Shown: one piece after another, positions 25,490 through 33,717 of the stretch | Layout of the letters: every line of letters starts with the position of its first letter | Numbering within the stretch: the stretch's first letter is position 1 | From: an uncultured Prevotella sp. | GTDB lineage: Bacteria; Bacteroidota; Bacteroidia; Bacteroidales; Bacteroidaceae | DNA: 64,000 bases | Direction: 5' to 3' | Assembly: GCF_946407605.1 (NCBI RefSeq) | Contig: NZ_CAMJOS010000012.1 | Span: forward strand, 29,371 to 93,370 | Notes under the pieces: model-generated | Told to the model about the DNA's origin: nothing | The model's database searches: none | What the model saw: the letters and a program-made list of their open reading frames with translations, nothing else | Made by a program: the position numbers and the translations under genes

Positions 25490-27586
25490 TTATGAAATGG
25501 CGGCCCAGTTAATGTTGGTTTTGCGCAGTTCGCGCAGACGGTTCCAAAGCAGTTGATATTTAGACGATTGGCACAATGGGTCGTCGTCAATAATCTTCTG
25601 TGCCTCGTTGCGTGCCATCTGCACAATCTGCCCATCACGGGCAATGTCGGCAATCTTCAGGTCGAAGGCCATGCCGCTCTGCTGCGTGCCTTCAAGGTCG
25701 CCAGGACCGCGCAGTTTTAGGTCGGCTTCGGCAATGCGGAAGCCGTCGTTGGTCTCGCACATAATGTCGATGCGCTTACGGGTGTCTTCGCTGAGTTTAT
25801 AGGGCGTGACGAGAATACAGAACGACTGGTCGGCGCCGCGCCCCACACGTCCTCTGAGCTGATGCAACTGCGAGAGGCCGAAGCGCTGGGCGTCGAGGAT
25901 GACCATCACCGAGGCGTTAGGCACGTTAACACCCACCTCGATTACTGTGGTAGCCACGAGGATCTGCGTCTCGCCACTAACAAACTTCTGCATCTCGTCC
26001 TCTTTGTCCTTAGGCTTCATCTTGCCGTGCACCTTGCTCAGCTTAAACTCAGGAAAAGCCTGGCGCAACACTTCGAAGCCCTGTTCCAGATTCTTTAGGT
26101 CGATCTTCTCGCTCTCCTCGATGAGGGGGAAGACAATGTAAATCTGACGGCCCTCACGTATCTGCTGGCGGATGCCGTCGTAGAGCGATGTCATCCGTGT
26201 GTCGAACACATGACTGGTGCGGATGGGCTTGCGACCGGGCGGCAGCTCGTCGATGACACTCACGTCGAGGTCGCCATAGAGCGTCATGGCCAGCGTGCGG
26301 GGGATGGGCGTAGCTGTCATTACCAGCACATGAGGCGGATTGGTGCTCTTGCTCCATAACTTGGCACGCTGAGCAACACCAAAACGATGCTGCTCGTCGA
26401 CCACCGCCAGTCCTAACTGTGCGAATTGCACAGTGTCTTCTATCACGGCGTGCGTGCCCACCAATATCTGTACCTCGCCCGTCAGCAGACCGTCGAGTAC
26501 CTCCTGTCGCTTCTTGCCTTTTACAATGCCCGTCAGCAGTTCCACACGCACCGGCATATCCTTCAGGAACTCGCGGATGGTGACCAAATGCTGCTCGGCC
26601 AGTATCTCCGTGGGTGCCATGATACACGCCTGAAAGCCGTTGTCGAGCGCTATGAGCATCGCCATCAGCGCCACCAGTGTCTTGCCACTACCTACGTCCC
26701 CTTGCAGCAGGCGGTTCATCTGTCGGCCTGAGCACACATCCTGGCGTATCTCGCGCATCACCCGCTTCTGGGCTCCTGTCAGTTCGAAAGGCAGATTCTG
26801 ACTGTAGAAAGAGTTGAAGATGTCGCCAATGCGGTTGAACACATAGCCACGGTATTTGCGGCGCTGGTCGCTGGCATACCTTAATATATTAAGCTGTACA
26901 AAGAACAGCTCCTCGAACTTCATGCGCAAACGGGCTCGCTCCAATGTCTTACTGTCTTTAGGATAGTGCAGCGTGCGCAGGGCCTCGTCGCGTCCCATGA
27001 GGTGCAACTGACTGGAGATGAAGTCGGGGATGGTCTCGGGCAGAGGGTCTTTCAGCACGCTGAGCAGCGTCTTGGTCAGGCGCTCTATGGCACGTGAGTT
27101 CAGCCCGCTCTTCTTCATCTTCTCCGAGGTGTTGTAGTAGGGCTGCATGCCCATGTCCGACAACTCCAGTGACTCGGCGGCATCGATGTCGGGATGCTGC
27201 ACCTGTATGCGGTTGTTATAGACGCCGGGCTTGCCAAAAACCAGGTATTCCGTACCTATCTTATAGTTTTTCATAGCGTATTTGCCACCATTGAACCACA
27301 CCAGGTCCATGATGCCTGTACCATCGGAGAAATGAGCCACCACGCGTTCTTTATGCGGTCCCATCTCGAAGGTTTCGAAACTTAAGATTCGCCCGATGAC
27401 CTGCACAAAAGGCATGTCACCCGTCAGCTCGTGCACGGTATAGACCTTCGAGCGGTCCACATATTTATAGGGATAATACTCTAGCAGGTCACCAAACGTC
27501 TCGATGCCCAACTCCTGATTGAGCAACTTCTGCCTGTTTGGGCCTACGCCCGGCAGATATTTGATGTCCTGATTGAGTATGTTCAT
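25490..27586 (-). CDS. recG: ATP-dependent DNA helicase RecG
   Basis: A 698-residue branch-migration helicase that regresses stalled forks and processes Holliday junctions. The N-terminal wedge/OB region (about 1-240) contains YLPGVGPNRQKLL. The helicase core carries Walker A GDVGSGKT, the DEQH box VVDEQHRFG, MTATPIPRTLA (motif III) and QLHQLRGRVGRGADQS (motif VI). Length is normal. The ATG follows immediately after the ispD stop codon, so the two are translationally adjacent. Confidence 0.96.
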   Translation of the reverse strand: MNILNQDIKYLPGVGPNRQKLLNQELGIETFGDLLEYYPYKYVDRSKVYTVHELTGDMPFVQVIGRILSFETFEMGPHKERVVAHFSDGTGIMDLVWFNGGKYAMKNYKIGTEYLVFGKPGVYNNRIQVQHPDIDAAESLELSDMGMQPYYNTSEKMKKSGLNSRAIERLTKTLLSVLKDPLPETIPDFISSQLHLMGRDEALRTLHYPKDSKTLERARLRMKFEELFFVQLNILRYASDQRRKYRGYVFNRIGDIFNSFYSQNLPFELTGAQKRVMREIRQDVCSGRQMNRLLQGDVGSGKTLVALMAMLIALDNGFQACIMAPTEILAEQHLVTIREFLKDMPVRVELLTGIVKGKKRQEVLDGLLTGEVQILVGTHAVIEDTVQFAQLGLAVVDEQHRFGVAQRAKLWSKSTNPPHVLVMTATPIPRTLAMTLYGDLDVSVIDELPPGRKPIRTSHVFDTRMTSLYDGIRQQIREGRQIYIVFPLIEESEKIDLKNLEQGFEVLRQAFPEFKLSKVHGKMKPKDKEDEMQKFVSGETQILVATTVIEVGVNVPNASVMVILDAQRFGLSQLHQLRGRVGRGADQSFCILVTPYKLSEDTRKRIDIMCETNDGFRIAEADLKLRGPGDLEGTQQSGMAFDLKIADIARDGQIVQMARNEAQKIIDDDPLCQSSKYQLLWNRLRELRKTNINWAAIS

Positions 27587-28243
27587 TCAGATGAGTGTCT
27601 CTGCTATTTTGAGGTCGAAAGGTGTTGTAATCTTGATGTTCTCGCGATTACCTTCAACGATCGACACTTCGTGTCCGTAAGCCTCCACTACCGAGGCATC
27701 GTCAGTAAAGCTTTCCTGATAGGGCTGGCGGTTGGCCGCCTTCAGCAGCTGAATGTCGAAGGTCTGGGGTGTCTGTACCAAACCATAGTCGCTGCGCAGT
27801 ACGTTTTTCTGTGAAGGCAGGTGACGTAGCGTCTCGACTACTGGCGTCACAGGGATGACGGCTTTCTTTGTGCGTGCCGTCTCGTAGCAGTTTCTTATTA
27901 CCTCAAAACTCACAAAAGGACGCACACCATCGTGCACACCCACCACACCCTCAGCATCGTCAGGTACCTTGGCTAAGCCGTTCTGCACAGAGTGGAACCG
28001 TGTCTCGCCACCATTGGCCAGCGTATATTCCACGTCGAAGTGATATTCCTTGCAGAGCTGGTGCCAATAGTCCTGCTGGGTTTCTGGCAATACCAGGATG
28101 ATGCTTATCTCATTCGAATAAGCCCTGAATCGCTCGATGGTTCGCATGAGTACCGGCTTTCCGCCGATAGGCAGAAACTGCTTGGGAATCTCGCCACCCA
28201 TACGCAGGCCCTTGCCGCCTGCCACGATAATTACGTAGTCCAC
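27587..28243 (-). CDS. ispD: 2-C-methyl-D-erythritol 4-phosphate cytidylyltransferase
   Basis: A 218-residue enzyme of the MEP isoprenoid pathway that makes CDP-ME from MEP and [21 protein letters not shown] is the CTP-binding signature, and HDGVRPFV and [12 protein letters not shown] are family motifs. The start is a GTG at 28243; it directly follows a short A-rich 7-8 bp repeat after the DJ-1 stop. The gene's stop abuts the recG ATG. A second IspD-type protein is encoded at 58006-58722 in the polysaccharide locus. This copy, placed with recG, is the better MEP-pathway candidate. Confidence 0.88.
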   Translation of the reverse strand: MDYVIIVAGGKGLRMGGEIPKQFLPIGGKPVLMRTIERFRAYSNEISIILVLPETQQDYWHQLCKEYHFDVEYTLANGGETRFHSVQNGLAKVPDDAEGVVGVHDGVRPFVSFEVIRNCYETARTKKAVIPVTPVVETLRHLPSQKNVLRSDYGLVQTPQTFDIQLLKAANRQPYQESFTDDASVVEAYGHEVSIVEGNRENIKITTPFDLKIAETLI

Positions 28244-28262
28244 TTTTTACCTTTTTGCTTTT

Positions 28263-28832
28263 TTATTTTTCCATGAGGTGTTTGAAACGCATGCCCTCGG
28301 CAATCTGGTCGCTAACCTCCTTGCTCACCAGCTGACTAAGCAACTCGTAGGCATAGGGAAAGGCAGCAGCAGGACCCTCGGCAGTGGTGATGTTGCCATC
28401 AACAGTAACCAGGTCGCCAGTATAGTGGGCCTTGGTCAGCATACGCTCAAAACCAGGATAACACGTGGCTTGCTTGCCATCGAGCACACCCAGCTGGGCC
28501 AGCACTACAGCAGGGGCAGCACAGATGGCCGATACTTTCTTTCCTGCTTGGAACTGTGCGAGCACAGCCTTGCACACACCCTTGTGGTCATAGAGGTTGG
28601 AAGCGCCTGGCATGCCACCAGGCAACATCAGCAGGTCAGCATCGCTATAGTCGCAATCGTCAAACATGGCATCGGCCACTATCTGCACACCATGAGCCGT
28701 TTCCACTACCTGTGAGTCCTCAACAATGCTCACCGTTACCACATCTGCACCGCCTCGACGCAGCACGTCGATAGGTATCAAAGCCTCTACATCTTCGAAG
28801 CCGTTAGCAAGAAAAACATAAACTTTTGCCAT
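28263..28832 (-). CDS. DJ-1/PfpI family protein
   Basis: A 189-residue protein of the DJ-1/ThiJ/YajL group. MAKVYVFLANGFEDVEALIPIDVLRRGG is typical of the N-terminus (start ATG 28832). The reactive Cys sits in the nucleophile elbow VSAICAAPAVL, followed by GPAAAFPYAYELL. Proposed roles for relatives include chaperone, glyoxalase or deglycase activity and oxidative-stress defence; the exact one is unknown here. It is the first gene of a minus-strand run with ispD and recG, and its promoter overlaps that of nadK. Confidence 0.9.
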   Translation of the reverse strand: MAKVYVFLANGFEDVEALIPIDVLRRGGADVVTVSIVEDSQVVETAHGVQIVADAMFDDCDYSDADLLMLPGGMPGASNLYDHKGVCKAVLAQFQAGKKVSAICAAPAVVLAQLGVLDGKQATCYPGFERMLTKAHYTGDLVTVDGNITTAEGPAAAFPYAYELLSQLVSKEVSDQIAEGMRFKHLMEK

Positions 28833-28850
28833 ATTTTCAGAATTAATTTG

Positions 28851-28858
28851 TACTTTTG
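28851..28858 (+). promoter_or_regulatory. -7 promoter of nadK
   Basis: TACTTTTG followed by C matches TAnnTTTG, 51 bases before ATG 28910. It points toward, and lies within 6 bases of, the opposing promoter at 28865-28872. Confidence 0.6.
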
Positions 28859-28864
28859 CAGGCA

Positions 28865-28872
28865 CAAAGATA
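28865..28872 (-). promoter_or_regulatory. -7 promoter of the DJ-1/ispD/recG operon
   Basis: TATCTTTG on the minus strand matches TAnnTTTG, 32 bases before ATG 28832. The predicted start site falls inside or next to the nadK promoter element. Confidence 0.6.
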
Positions 28873-28909
28873 CGAAATCTTTGTGAAACGCGAAAGAAAA
28901 ATAGGAATT

Positions 28910-29812
28910 ATGTCATCGAAGTCACTCACATTTGCCATCTTCGGCAACCTCTATCAGCAGGAAAAATCGGCTGCCATAGAGCAGGTGCTGGCCTGTTTGA
29001 AGGTGCATGGTGCACGCGTAATCATTCATGAGGAGTACTATCACTTCATCAATGAGATGTGTGATGTGCACCGTATTTTGAAGTCTGCGAAGTGTAGTTT
29101 CTCGACATTCTCGGGTAATGATTTCGAAGCCGACTTCGCCATTTCTATGGGTGGCGACGGCACTTTCCTAAAGACAGCCAGCAAAGTGGGAGGCAAGCAT
29201 ATTCCTATCCTGGGTGTCAACATGGGACGGTTGGGATTCCTGGCCGACATAGCCCCTGACGATATTGAAACCTGCCTGCAAGCGCTGCATGATGATGACT
29301 ATGCGGTGGAGAGTAGGGCGGTGATTCAGGTAAAGGCTGACGATAAACCGCTGGGCGAGACTTCTTTCGCATTGAACGATGTGTCAATCCTGAAGCGCGA
29401 CACAGCCTCGATGATCAGTATCCGTGCCAGCATCAACGGTGAGTATCTGGCTACCTATCAGGCTGACGGATTGATTGTCTCGACTCCCACGGGTTCTACA
29501 GCTTATTCTTTGTCGAACGGTGGCCCTGTGGTGGTGCCTGGCACTGGTGTCTTTATTATGACTGCTGTCGCGCCACATTCTTTGAATATCCGTCCTGTCG
29601 TCATTCCCGATTCCGCTGAGGTGACGCTCGATGTCGAGAGTCGCAACCACTCGTTCCTGGTTGCTATCGACGGTCGCTCGGAGAAATGTGGCGAAGGTAC
29701 GCGCATCACCTTACGTCGTGCACCATATAACATTCAGGTGGTGAAGCGCAGTGGTACGCGTTATTTCTCTACTTTGCGAGAAAAACTCATGTGGGGAGCA
29801 GACGTGAGATGA
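28910..29812 (+). CDS. nadK: NAD kinase
   Basis: A 300-residue cytosolic kinase that phosphorylates NAD to NADP. The GGDG motif is in SMGGDGTFLKTA, the NE/D-type motif reads FALNDVSILK, and DGLIVSTPTGSTAYSLSNGGP is the classic C-domain signature. The start was set at ATG 28910 (MSSKSLTFAIFGN); a longer frame would run through the promoter. The stop codon's last base begins a five-unit 7-bp repeat that reaches the next gene's GTG. Confidence 0.95.
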   Translation: MSSKSLTFAIFGNLYQQEKSAAIEQVLACLKVHGARVIIHEEYYHFINEMCDVHRILKSAKCSFSTFSGNDFEADFAISMGGDGTFLKTASKVGGKHIPILGVNMGRLGFLADIAPDDIETCLQALHDDDYAVESRAVIQVKADDKPLGETSFALNDVSILKRDTASMISIRASINGEYLATYQADGLIVSTPTGSTAYSLSNGGPVVVPGTGVFIMTAVAPHSLNIRPVVIPDSAEVTLDVESRNHSFLVAIDGRSEKCGEGTRITLRRAPYNIQVVKRSGTRYFSTLREKLMWGADVR

Positions 29813-29846
29813 GTTTATAGTTCACAGTTCATAGTTTATAGTTAAG
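29812..29846 (+). repeat. Five 7-bp repeats filling the nadK-ABC spacer
   Basis: Units AGTTTAT, AGTTCAC, AGTTCAT, AGTTTAT and AGTTAAG run without gap from the last base of the nadK stop codon to the base before the GTG start of the ABC exporter. Confidence 0.85.
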
Positions 29847-31529
29847 GTGGGTTTAAGATCATTCTTCGACATTCCCGATAATCACTATACTGTGCGCCAG
29901 ATATTCCGTTGGCTGTGGGAAGCCCTGCGAGGCAATCGCTTGCAGGCCATACTCAATGCTACCGTAGGACTGCTGGGTGTGGCTTTAGGACTGGCTTCCG
30001 TATGGGCTATGCAACGTGCCATCGATATTGCCTCTGGCGTGTGCGAGGGCTCTATCTATTGGGCCGTGGCCATCATGGCCAGTCTAATATTGGGCGAATT
30101 CGGTGTAGGTATCTCACGCGTCTGGATTAAGAACATCCTGGGCGTGAAGGCTCAGAACCGCATGCAGCAGCGCATTCTGGCCCGATTGCTCAGATCAGAA
30201 TGGAGAGGACGTGAGGCCATGCATAGCGGCGATATCATCAACCGACTGGAACAGGATGTGAAGACGGTTGTGACCTTCCTCACCGAGACGTTACCATCAA
30301 CACTCAGTACCATAGCGATGTTCCTGGGTGCTTTCATCTATCTGCTGCAGATGGACCTCGGACTGGCGTTTACCATTGTGGGTATCCTGCCTCTTTTCAT
30401 GTTGGTCAGCCGCATTTATGTGGCGTATATGCGCCGATATACCCGCAGGGTACGTGATACAGATAGTCTTATTCAGAGTCTGCTCACAGAGACCATGCAG
30501 CACCGTATGCTGGTGAAGACGATGGAGGCTGATAGTCAGATGCTCAATAGGTTGGACGGTACACAACAGACGCTGCGCCATTGGGTGCGTCGTCGTACGA
30601 TGTTTTCTGTGGCCAGCAACTTCTTCCTGAATGCGGGCTTTGCCATTGGTTTCCTTGTGGCGTTTCTGTGGGGTGCCCTGCGTCTGAATGCCGGCACACT
30701 GACCTTTGGTGGTATGACGGCTTTCCTGCAACTGGTAGCTCGCATCCAAGGTCCTGCTCGCGATCTGGCTAAGTTAGTGCCTGCTTTTGTCAGCGTGTTT
30801 ACAGCTACCGAACGACTGATGGAACTGGAAGAGACACCAGAGGAACAGCAGGGTAAGTCTTGCATGTTGGCTGCGCCTTGCGGCATACGTTTCGATCATG
30901 TCACCTTTAACTACGGGGCGCCTGGTCAGCAGCCGGCCTTGAGTGATTTTAGCGTAGATTTTAAGCCCGGTTCGTGTACCGCCATCATGGGTGAGACAGG
31001 ATCTGGAAAGACCACGCTTATCCGACTGCTTCTGGCTTTGGTGAAACCTCAACAAGGAGAAATCTCAATCTATAATGTAGAGTGTAGAGACTCTCAACTC
31101 TCCCCCCTCCATCGTTGCAACTTTGTTTATGTGCCACAAGGCAACACGCTGCTTAGCGGAACCCTCCGCGAAAACTTGATGCTGGGTAACCTGCAAGCCT
31201 CTGACGAACAGATGCACGAGGCACTAAAGATGGCTTGTGCCGACTTTGTTGAAGAATTGCCCAATGGACTCGACACCCCCATCTCTGAACAGGGTGGGGG
31301 ATTAAGCGAGGGGCAGGCCCAGCGCATTGCCATTGCACGTGCTTTGCTGCGGCCTGGCAGCATCATGTTGCTCGACGAAGCCACCAGCGCACTCGATGCC
31401 GAGACCGAACGTAAGGTTCTGGAAAATATACTGAGCAACCATCAGCGAACCATTATTTTTGTCACCCATAGGACTGCCGTTGTGGATTATTGCGACCAGG
31501 TACTTGACATCGCTTCTTCCAACAATTGA
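29847..31529 (+). CDS. ABC exporter with fused membrane and ATPase domains
   Basis: A 560-residue half-transporter. The transmembrane domain spans about 20-310, with six likely helices, and the nucleotide-binding domain about 340-555: Walker A GETGSGKTT, signature LSEGQAQRIAIARALL, Walker B IMLLDEATSALD and switch His in FVTHRTAV. The start is a GTG directly after the 7-bp repeats. Inside the ATPase domain, between ISIYN and SPLHRCNFVYVPQGN, lies a stretch coded by heptamer-like repeats (31077-31104). The substrate (lipid, drug or peptide) cannot be told. It probably shares the nadK transcript. Confidence 0.9.
   Translation: MGLRSFFDIPDNHYTVRQIFRWLWEALRGNRLQAILNATVGLLGVALGLASVWAMQRAIDIASGVCEGSIYWAVAIMASLILGEFGVGISRVWIKNILGVKAQNRMQQRILARLLRSEWRGREAMHSGDIINRLEQDVKTVVTFLTETLPSTLSTIAMFLGAFIYLLQMDLGLAFTIVGILPLFMLVSRIYVAYMRRYTRRVRDTDSLIQSLLTETMQHRMLVKTMEADSQMLNRLDGTQQTLRHWVRRRTMFSVASNFFLNAGFAIGFLVAFLWGALRLNAGTLTFGGMTAFLQLVARIQGPARDLAKLVPAFVSVFTATERLMELEETPEEQQGKSCMLAAPCGIRFDHVTFNYGAPGQQPALSDFSVDFKPGSCTAIMGETGSGKTTLIRLLLALVKPQQGEISIYNVECRDSQLSPLHRCNFVYVPQGNTLLSGTLRENLMLGNLQASDEQMHEALKMACADFVEELPNGLDTPISEQGGGLSEGQAQRIAIARALLRPGSIMLLDEATSALDAETERKVLENILSNHQRTIIFVTHRTAVVDYCDQVLDIASSNN
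31077..31104 (+). repeat. In-frame 7-bp repeats inside the ABC exporter gene
   Basis: GTAGAGT, GTAGAGA, CTCTCAA, CTCTCCC: two units of one strand followed by two similar to their complement. They encode VECRDSQLS in a loop of variable length between Walker A and the Q-loop. Confidence 0.6.
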
Positions 31530-31636
31530 TTCCTTTATGGCCTTGTTTATAGTATATAAATAAGGTGGAAATGTTAAATCTTGGTTAACGACATAAAATA
31601 GTCGGAAGATTATTTGGTAAGTAATGTAATATTGTC

Positions 31637-31644
31637 TACTTTTG
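31637..31644 (+). promoter_or_regulatory. -7 promoter of the ABC/GntR operon
   Basis: TACTTTTG followed by C matches TAnnTTTG, 59 bases before the ATG of the ATPase gene. Confidence 0.6.
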
Positions 31645-31702
31645 CAGTGTGCTATTGAACTGGTACACTATGACGCAATGTTTTTAAGTTATTAAATAAG
31701 TT

Positions 31703-32524
31703 ATGATCAACGTAAACAACATCAGTTTTAAGTATGCCGGACAGAAACGCCTGGTATTCGATGGCTTCAGCCTCCAGCTCGAAGAAAACCGCATCTACGG
31801 TCTGCTGGGTAAGAACGGCACGGGTAAGAGCACGTTGCTCTATTTGATAGCAGGTTTGCTGCGCCCCTCCAAGGGTACTGTATGTTGCGATTCAGTCGCA
31901 ACATACAAACGCGAGGCAGAAACCTTGCAGGAGATATTCTTAGTTCCTGAGGAGTATGACCTACCTGCAATGACTCTGGAAAAGTATGTCAGTTTGATGG
32001 AGGGCTTCTACCCTCATTTCAGTCGTGAGGTGCTGGAACGTTGCCTGAAAGACTTCGAACTCTCCACCGACCTGAACCTGAAAGCCCTCTCGATGGGTCA
32101 GAAGAAAAAGGTGTATATGTGTATCGCCTTGGCTGCGCAGACCAACTACCTGCTGATGGACGAGCCCACCAACGGCATGGATATTCCCTCGAAGAGTCAG
32201 TTCCGAAAGGTGGTGGCAGAGAATATGAGCGAGGACCGCACGCTGATAATCTCTACCCATCAGGTGCACGATGTGGAGGCTTTGCTTGATCATATTATGA
32301 TTCTCACAGAACGCGAGCTGCTGCTCAATGCCAGCATGGCAGAGATTACTGATAAGTATGCTTTCGAGATCCGTCTGCCGCAGGATATGACGGACGATGT
32401 CATCTATGCGGAGCCATCGCTGCAAGGTAACATCGCTATGGTGCGCCGCACGGCTGATATGTCTGAGACACAAGTGAACCTCGAACTGTTGTTTAATGCT
32501 GTAACGAAAGGACTGGTAAAATGA
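31703..32524 (+). CDS. ABC transporter ATP-binding protein (YtrB-like)
   Basis: A 273-residue ATPase with Walker A GKNGTGKSTLL, signature-like LKALSMGQKKKVYMCIALA (degenerate: SMGQ in place of SGGQ), Walker B LLMDEPTNGMD and switch His in ISTHQVHDVE. IFLVPEEYDLPAMTLEKYV fits the branch found with small GntR regulators. The gene overlaps the next by ATGA. A 12-bp perfect inverted repeat lies in the coding sequence (31879-31907). It is probably the motor of an ABC-2-type transporter with the following membrane protein; the substrate is unknown. Confidence 0.9.
   Translation: MINVNNISFKYAGQKRLVFDGFSLQLEENRIYGLLGKNGTGKSTLLYLIAGLLRPSKGTVCCDSVATYKREAETLQEIFLVPEEYDLPAMTLEKYVSLMEGFYPHFSREVLERCLKDFELSTDLNLKALSMGQKKKVYMCIALAAQTNYLLMDEPTNGMDIPSKSQFRKVVAENMSEDRTLIISTHQVHDVEALLDHIMILTERELLLNASMAEITDKYAFEIRLPQDMTDDVIYAEPSLQGNIAMVRRTADMSETQVNLELLFNAVTKGLVK
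31879..31907. repeat. Perfect 12-bp inverted repeat inside the ATPase gene
   Basis: TGTATGTTGCGA (31879-31890) and TCGCAACATACA (31896-31907) pair perfectly over a 5-base loop. They encode part of GTVCCDSVATYKRE. Confidence 0.85.
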
Positions 32525-33315
32525 AAAACTTTAATATGACACGTTTTGGTCGTGTGCTGAAACTCGACTTTACTGAAGGCCTCAAGCCAATGATGTGGGG
32601 TGCACTTTGTATGCTCCTGCTCTATCTGTTCTTCTTCTGGTTTGCATGGAACATCGGATTCCACTCTTTCGAACCAAAGAACCAGATTGTCGATCCCGTT
32701 TGTGAGTCTGTGGGTGCGTTCAGTATGATAGCCATGTATATCTATTTCCTTATCACAGCCTGCACACTCTATCGTGGTGAGCAGAAGAAACAGCAGCGCA
32801 TTGCCTGGCTGATGCTGCCAGCATCGAACTTGGAAAAGTTCACCTCGCGCTGGATTTACATGCTGGTATTCTCGATTGTTGGTGGATTGTTGCCATTCTT
32901 TGTGGCCGACTTGGTTCACATGGGGTATCTTGGGATGATAGGCTTTCCCGTGAAGGATGCCACATCCTATTTCTTCAATTTCTTCCCACATGTCCGTGAA
33001 CCATACGAGACGTTATCGGATGTCATTGGCCTCTATTTCTGTTATGTAGCCATTCACTCTTTCTTCCTGCTTGGCGGCGTATTCTTCAAGAAGTTCCATT
33101 TCATTGTCACTTCAGCGGTGTTTGTTATAGGGTTTATCACCATTTCGGTAACAGCCAATACACTTGGTTATCGTAACATACCGACGCCGGAGTGTATTTG
33201 GGATGACATCATCGCCATTGTCTTTGCTGCTTGCCTCATCACGCTCTTCACTTGGCTCGCCTATCGTCTGTTCTGCCGTTGGCAGGTTATCACTCATAAA
33301 TTTGCGAACGTATGA
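32521..33315 (+). CDS. ABC-2-like membrane protein
   Basis: A 264-residue integral membrane protein with about six hydrophobic segments (for example ALCMLLLYLFFFWFAW, FSMIAMYIYFLITACTLY, IVGGLLPFFVADL, FVIGFITISVTAN, IAIVFAACLITLFTWL). No named family was recognised with certainty. The segment RGEQKKQQRIAWLMLPASNLEKFTSRW is common in Bacteroidota ABC-2-type permeases. It overlaps both neighbours by ATGA and so should be co-translated as the membrane subunit of the ABC unit. Confidence 0.8.
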   Translation: MKNFNMTRFGRVLKLDFTEGLKPMMWGALCMLLLYLFFFWFAWNIGFHSFEPKNQIVDPVCESVGAFSMIAMYIYFLITACTLYRGEQKKQQRIAWLMLPASNLEKFTSRWIYMLVFSIVGGLLPFFVADLVHMGYLGMIGFPVKDATSYFFNFFPHVREPYETLSDVIGLYFCYVAIHSFFLLGGVFFKKFHFIVTSAVFVIGFITISVTANTLGYRNIPTPECIWDDIIAIVFAACLITLFTWLAYRLFCRWQVITHKFANV

Positions 33316-33680
33316 CATTCAATTCAGATAAACCGATTTTCATGCAGATGGCCGATAGGCTCTGCGATGAAATACTGGCCGACAAATATCAGGACGACGA
33401 CCGCATCCCCAGTGTGCGAGAGTATGCCGTGCTGCTGGAGGTGAACACCAATACCGCCGTGAAGGCCTATGATGAACTGGCTCGCGCGAACATTATATAT
33501 AATAAGAGAGGACTGGGCTACTTCGTGACCAAAGGTGCGAAGAAACAAATCCTGAAAGAGCGTAAGCGGGTGTTCGTGAAAGAGCAATTGCCAGAGTTGT
33601 TCCGGCAGATGCAATTATTGGGCATTACGTTAGAAGATGTTAAAGTTGCGTATGATTTGCAACAAAATGAGCATTCTTAG
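33312..33680 (+). CDS. GntR family regulator (YtrA-like)
   Basis: A 122-residue repressor-type protein with an N-terminal winged helix (IFMQMADRLCDEILADKYQDDDRIPSVREYAVLLEVNTNTAVKAYDEL split over residues 8-55) and a short helical tail instead of a large effector domain, as in the YtrA subgroup. YtrA regulators usually control the ABC genes of their own operon and respond to envelope stress. It is the last gene of the 31703-33680 unit, overlapping the membrane protein gene by 4 bases. The MacAB-like genes begin 37 bases later and may be cotranscribed. Confidence 0.9.
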   Translation: MTFNSDKPIFMQMADRLCDEILADKYQDDDRIPSVREYAVLLEVNTNTAVKAYDELARANIIYNKRGLGYFVTKGAKKQILKERKRVFVKEQLPELFRQMQLLGITLEDVKVAYDLQQNEHS

Positions 33681-33717
33681 CATCTAATAGTCAAAAGCAA
33701 CAAGAACAAAGTAGAAA

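Noticed and set aside
28263..28832. Intracellular protease PfpI
   Set aside because: The sequence fits the DJ-1/YajL branch better; proteolytic activity is not supported.
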